This document shows positions 30,353 to 33,697 of a stretch of 33,697 nt of DNA, in pieces. Position 1 is the first letter of the stretch, and each line of letters opens with the position of its first letter. Source of the stretch: Prevotella sp. UBA7764 (lineage in GTDB: Bacteria > Bacteroidota > Bacteroidia > Bacteroidales > Bacteroidaceae); the NCBI GenBank assembly GCA_002481295.1, contig DLDU01000037.1, positions 1-33,697 of the forward strand, written 5' to 3'. The notes under the pieces are model-generated. The model saw only the letters and a program-made list of their open reading frames with translations, ran no database searches and had not been told where the DNA came from. Both the position numbers and the translations under genes were made by a program.

Positions 30353-30382
30353 CAAAATTACAATTTTATTTCCAAAGGGCAA
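30353..30382 (-). promoter_or_regulatory. Promoter of the export lipoprotein gene
   Basis: On the minus strand TTG (30382-30380), exactly 19 nt, TAATTTTG (30360-30353), about 32 nt before the ATG. Confidence 0.78.
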
Positions 30383-30433
30383 AGGAATTACGCTAAAAAA
30401 ACAGAGAGCCTTCTACTTCTTGCCAATTCCCGC

Positions 30434-31840
30434 TTATTCATAGAAGCGAAAATAGCGTCGGGCATTATAATAAGAAATGTCTTCCACCATACGGGAAAGA
30501 TCCTCCCGACTATCAGGAAGCAAGCCACGCTCAACATCATTGCCAAGAATATTGCACAACAGACGACGAAAATATTCATGGCGAGGATAACTCAGGAAAG
30601 AGCGACTGTCGGTGAGCATACCCACAAAACGGGAGAGCAGCCCCAGCGCAGATAGCGCATTGATCTGCTTGGTCATGCCGTCAAGCTGATCATTGAACCA
30701 CCAGCCAGAGCCGAACTGGATCTTTCCGGGGTCCGAACCATCTTGGAAATTGCCCAGCATAGTGGCTATCATTTCATTGGCAGAAGGGTTGAGACAATAG
30801 AGAATGGTTCGACCGAGCTTATGCTCTGTATTGAGTTCATCCAGGAAACAACTCAAAGCCTTAGCCGTACTGAACTCTCCAATAGAGTCGAAGCCCGTAT
30901 CCGGCCCCAGTTGCTCATACATACAAGTATTGTTATTGCGGATAGCCCCATAGTGATACTGCTGTGTCCACCCTGCATCATAGTCCATCTCACCACAGTC
31001 TTTCAAGAAAGCATGTTTATACTGATGCACCTCCAGTGCAGAAAGCCGCAAGCCACGTAATGCCTTGCTGAAAATGGTTTCTATTTGAGATGAGGTATAA
31101 GGATCGCAATAAAACTCCTCTACGCCATGATCAGAGAGCCGGCATCCATTCTCATGAAAGAAATCGTGTCGGCGTTGCAGAGCATCGATAAGATGCTGAT
31201 AACTGTCAATCTCGATGCCACTTACTTCCGAGAGCAGCTCCATATAGGCCGAGAAATCGGGTTGCTCGATATTCATTGCCTTATCAGGTCGCCAAGCTGG
31301 CAACATCTTAATCTCGAAACCACTCTCACATGTCACTTTATGCCAGTGCAGGTCATCAACAGGATCATCGGTGGTGCAGACGCATTCCACATGATAGTGA
31401 CGCATGAGCCCGCGGGCACTAAACTCGGGTTGTTGAAGCTTTTCGTTACAGATATCATAGATTTCACGGGCCGTAGAGGGCGAAAGCAACTTTTCGATTC
31501 CAAAAGCTGTCTTTAATTCAAGATGAGTCCAGTGATACAAAGGATTACGAAAACAATAAGGCACTGTCTCTGCCCATTTCTCAAACTTTTCCCAATCGGA
31601 AGTGTCTGTTCCTGTACAATAACGCTCATCTACGCCATTGCTACGCATAGCTCTCCACTTATAATGGTCTCCACCCAACCAAAGTTCTGTGATGCTTCGA
31701 AAATGATAGTCTTCTGCTACCATTTTAGGATCGAGATGGCAATGATAGTCGATGATTGGCATTTTCGCAGCATGATTATGATACAAGTCTTTAGCCACAT
31801 CTGACTCTAAGAGGAAGTCCTCATCCATGAATTTCTTCAT
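30434..31840 (-). CDS. uxaC: Glucuronate/uronate isomerase
   Basis: Converts D-glucuronate to D-fructuronate and D-galacturonate to D-tagaturonate in hexuronate catabolism, in the cytoplasm. The 468-residue length and signature sequences are typical: IIDYHCHLDPKMVAED with metal-binding His33 and His35, KMLPAWRPDKAMN, HQYKHAFLKDCGEMDYDAGWTQQYHYGAIRN and SRFVGMLTDSRSFLSYPRHEYFRRLLCN. No other hexuronate gene is adjacent. A -7-like TATATTTG (31919-31912) lies about 75 nt upstream, overlapping the divergent ansA promoter region, with a -33 TTG that is 2-3 nt too far. The catalytic residues visible appear intact. Confidence 0.96.
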   Translation of the reverse strand: MKKFMDEDFLLESDVAKDLYHNHAAKMPIIDYHCHLDPKMVAEDYHFRSITELWLGGDHYKWRAMRSNGVDERYCTGTDTSDWEKFEKWAETVPYCFRNPLYHWTHLELKTAFGIEKLLSPSTAREIYDICNEKLQQPEFSARGLMRHYHVECVCTTDDPVDDLHWHKVTCESGFEIKMLPAWRPDKAMNIEQPDFSAYMELLSEVSGIEIDSYQHLIDALQRRHDFFHENGCRLSDHGVEEFYCDPYTSSQIETIFSKALRGLRLSALEVHQYKHAFLKDCGEMDYDAGWTQQYHYGAIRNNNTCMYEQLGPDTGFDSIGEFSTAKALSCFLDELNTEHKLGRTILYCLNPSANEMIATMLGNFQDGSDPGKIQFGSGWWFNDQLDGMTKQINALSALGLLSRFVGMLTDSRSFLSYPRHEYFRRLLCNILGNDVERGLLPDSREDLSRMVEDISYYNARRYFRFYE

Positions 31841-31911
31841 ATTTGATTCTTTTTTTTTATAGATTGACTAATAATTGTAAGTGGTAGACCGATTACCTAA
31901 AGTCACAAGCG

Positions 31912-31960
31912 CAAATATACAGTATTTATTTGGAATATCGACAAAATTAAATTACTTTTG
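31912..31960. promoter_or_regulatory. Divergent promoter region of uxaC and ansA
   Basis: For ansA on the plus strand: TTG (31930-31932), 20 nt, TACTTTTG (31953-31960). For uxaC on the minus strand: TTG (31944-31942), 22 nt, TATATTTG (31919-31912). The two overlap, so the promoters may compete. Confidence 0.7.
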
Positions 31961-31981
31961 CAGAAAAAACTAAGAATAGCG

Positions 31982-33007
31982 ATGAACAAGGTACTGCTTA
32001 TCTACACAGGAGGCACAATCGGTATGGGACAAAATCCTCAGACAGGTGCATTGGAACCACTGGATTTCAACCATCTCGTTGAGTCAATGCCGGAGTTTCA
32101 ACTGATCAAAGCCGACATTGACGTCTACCAGTTCACACCTCCCATTGACTCCAGCGAGATGTCGCCCACCCAATGGGCACAACTCGTGAGGATCATCAAC
32201 CGAAACTATGACGACTACGACGGTTTCGTAGTACTACATGGTACAGACACAATGGCATACACAGCCTCTGCTCTCTCTTTTATGCTTGAAGGACTGACAA
32301 AGCCCGTGATCCTTACCGGATCACAACTGCCCATTGGTCAGTTAAGAACCGACGGTAAGGAAAACCTTGTGACAAGTATAGAACTTGCCGCATTGAAGGA
32401 TGAATACGGACACGCACGCGTGCCAGAAGTATGCATCTATTTCAGCGGAGTACTGCTCCGAGGCAACCGGTCAACAAAGATCAATGCAGACGGTTTCAAC
32501 GCTTTCGACTCTTTTAACTATCCTCACCTGTGTGAGGCAGGAGTAAACTTTTCGTTTTACGATCATCATATATTAAAGCCCGACTTCAGTAAGCGGATGC
32601 AACCCCATCTGGCAATGGACACCAACGTGGTTGTCTTCAGTCTTTTCCCCGGCATTCAAGAGGGGATCCTTAGACAAGTGCTGCAACTGCAAAGCCTTAG
32701 AGGTATAGTCATGCGCAGTTTTGGCAGTGGCAACGCAATGAAAAGTCCATGGCTCATGCACCTGCTCAAAGAAGCGACCCAAAAGGGAATCGTCATTGTG
32801 AATATCAGCCAGTGTGTAGCCGGCACCGTGGAGATGAGTCGCTATGACACCGGGTATCAGCTCAAAGACATTGGCGTCATCTCAGGCCACGACTCTACCG
32901 TAGAAGCAGCTGTCACCAAACTCATGTATCTACAAGCTCAACACAACGATCCAAATACCATCCGCAACTTGATGGCAAGAAGCATTGCCGGTGAGATCAC
33001 TACATAA
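31982..33007 (+). CDS. ansA: L-asparaginase, type I (cytoplasmic)
   Basis: Hydrolyses L-asparagine to aspartate and ammonia. The 341-residue protein has no signal peptide, consistent with the type I cytoplasmic form. The first catalytic motif YTGGTIGM (about 8-15, Thr12) and the second HGTDTMAYTASALSFML (about 86-102) are intact. Family features also include TGSQLPIGQLRTDGKENL and GIVMRSFGSGNAM. The ATG at 31982 is preferred because the -7 box (31953-31960) overlaps the longer in-frame start at 31958. A hairpin with T-tract (33062-33133) follows. It appears monocistronic. Confidence 0.96.
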   Translation: MNKVLLIYTGGTIGMGQNPQTGALEPLDFNHLVESMPEFQLIKADIDVYQFTPPIDSSEMSPTQWAQLVRIINRNYDDYDGFVVLHGTDTMAYTASALSFMLEGLTKPVILTGSQLPIGQLRTDGKENLVTSIELAALKDEYGHARVPEVCIYFSGVLLRGNRSTKINADGFNAFDSFNYPHLCEAGVNFSFYDHHILKPDFSKRMQPHLAMDTNVVVFSLFPGIQEGILRQVLQLQSLRGIVMRSFGSGNAMKSPWLMHLLKEATQKGIVIVNISQCVAGTVEMSRYDTGYQLKDIGVISGHDSTVEAAVTKLMYLQAQHNDPNTIRNLMARSIAGEITT

Positions 33008-33061
33008 GCCACCAGTAGACAAACAAAAAAAATGCGAGCAAAGAAAAACCTGCTCCACAGA

Positions 33062-33133
33062 AATAGCTTATCAAGAATAGTAAAATAGAGAAATCCAAAT
33101 TTTTCTACAATGCTGCTTGATAAGCTATTTTTT
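33062..33133 (+). terminator. Terminator-like inverted repeat after ansA
   Basis: AATAGCTTATCAAG (33062-33075) is exactly complementary to CTTGATAAGCTATT (33116-33129), followed by T. The loop is about 40 nt, long for a simple terminator. Confidence 0.6.
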
Positions 33134-33184
33134 GTTGCACCCAAAGCCTATACTATATTTAATTTAAAAAGTCTCATTAATAAT

Positions 33185-33225
33185 AAAAAAACAAGAGGTT
33201 GAACCAAAAAAGTCCAACCTCTTGT
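33185..33225 (-). terminator. Terminator of the rpmB-rpmG-DUF4295 operon
   Basis: On the minus strand ACAAGAGGTTG (33225-33215), a 13-nt loop, CAACCTCTTGT (33201-33191), then seven T (to 33185). Confidence 0.9.
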
Positions 33226-33257
33226 AACATTTATCTTTAAAGTATCAAAATCCGAGA

Positions 33258-33416
33258 TTACTTCTTAAAGAAATCCTTGACGGCCTCATTGGGAACCATC
33301 TGCTCATCGAAGATGTAAGCACCTGTCTTAGGGCTCTTTACCATCTTAATAACCTTTGAATATGCGCGACCATCCGTAGAACCTTCATGGAGGGTAGCGA
33401 CCGCTTTCTTTGCCAT
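33258..33416 (-). CDS. DUF4295 family protein
   Basis: A 52-residue basic protein that starts MAKKAVATLHEGSTDGRAYS and ends EAVKDFFKK. The sequence and its place directly after rpmG fit the DUF4295 family of Bacteroidota, a presumed ribosome-associated small protein. It lies 51 nt after the rpmG stop and ends about 30 nt before a strong terminator. In many relatives ftsY follows; here ansA converges instead. Exact role is unknown. Confidence 0.9.
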   Translation of the reverse strand: MAKKAVATLHEGSTDGRAYSKVIKMVKSPKTGAYIFDEQMVPNEAVKDFFKK

Positions 33417-33467
33417 AGTCTATATTATCTTTTAACTATTAACGTAAAACGAGAACTCTGGTGAGAT

Positions 33468-33656
33468 TTACTTGATCTCCTTGTGAAGAGTCATCTTTTT
33501 CAAGATGGGATTGTACTTCATAAGCTCCAGACGCTCGGGAGTATTCTTGCGGTTCTTTGTCGTAACGTAACGGCTAGTGCCTGGCAGGCCAGAGTTTTTC
33601 ATCTCTGTGCATTCCAGAATCACCTGAACTCTATTTCCTTTCGACTTCTTTGCCAT
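33468..33656 (-). CDS. rpmG: 50S ribosomal protein L33
   Basis: A 62-residue basic protein of the large ribosomal subunit. It starts [18 protein letters not shown] and continues [34 protein letters not shown], the bL33 pattern. It has no paired CxxC zinc motifs (a single Cys is present), so it is the zinc-independent form. It begins 5 nt after the rpmB stop, in one operon with DUF4295. Confidence 0.97.
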   Translation of the reverse strand: MAKKSKGNRVQVILECTEMKNSGLPGTSRYVTTKNRKNTPERLELMKYNPILKKMTLHKEIK

Positions 33657-33661
33657 GATGA

Positions 33662-33697
33662 TTATTCTCCTAATACTTTAATGTCCTTCCAATCGCA
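33662..33697 (-). CDS. rpmB: 50S ribosomal protein L28, last 11 residues (partial)
   Basis: Reading leftward from the window edge gives [11 protein letters not shown] and a stop at 33664-33662. This is the expected C-terminus of Bacteroidota bL28 (CDWKxIKVxG), and rpmB normally precedes rpmG. Most of the gene is outside the window. Confidence 0.85.
   Translation of the reverse strand, partial: CDWKDIKVLGE

Overview
The window comes from a Bacteroidales genome, most likely Prevotella or a close relative. Three things point there. Almost every promoter I can find has the Bacteroidota form (TTG, 19-20 nt, TAnnTTTG). Several families are largely confined to that phylum (DUF5686, DUF4295, DUF3127, DUF5675, BT4734/VirE-type proteins, the 34-residue 'smalltalk' protein). 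Gene orders such as rpmB-rpmG-DUF4295 and purF-like-carA-carB also fit.

Layout. (1) 1-6618, core: the 5' two thirds of ileS (minus strand), divergent from an engB / ABC-F ATPase / DUF5686 outer-membrane gene cluster. (2) 6619-17609, accessory island. Its left half reads leftward: a DUF3127 OB-fold-like protein, a BRO-N/KilA-C antirepressor and a 103-aa protein (joined by ATGA overlaps), then a primase-like/helicase-like VirE-family protein and a DUF5675 protein. Further right lie an orphan 138-aa gene, an unknown two-gene module (12187-14041), a broken DpnII-like restriction-modification locus (36-codon Dam remnant, HARE-HTH nuclease candidate, DpnD-DpnA fusion methylase), then an HU-like protein and a smalltalk peptide. 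(3) 17651-20716: wecB, a small membrane protein, tcdA and a helicase-associated-domain gene. (4) 20728-22878: copper chaperone and copper P-type ATPase. (5) 23149-29418: carB, carA and a PurF-like amidotransferase. (6) 29521-33697: a Wza-type export lipoprotein, uxaC, ansA, and the ribosomal cluster DUF4295/rpmG/rpmB.

The island is the part to examine. It holds replication-type parts: a primase-helicase-like fusion, a putative ssDNA-binding OB protein, an HU protein and a phage antirepressor. It also holds replicon-like DNA: two arrays of CTATAG every 9 bp, three arrays of an 8-bp GTTACGGT unit, and a perfect 31-bp AT-only palindrome lying between two opposed 8-bp arrays. A 47-bp inverted repeat (42/47 identical) at 7424-7470 and 16434-16480 brackets about 9 kb. 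I see no integrase, capsid, terminase or mobilisation gene. I read it as a domesticated or satellite replicon carrying a defence-type cargo; this is inference.

A palindrome-rich repeat of 150-200 bp occurs three times (6627-6824, 9147-9312, 20250-20456). Two copies sit between convergent genes, one of them supplying the C-terminal tails of both neighbours. The third lies in frame inside the VirE-family gene. No tRNA, rRNA or CRISPR array was recognised.
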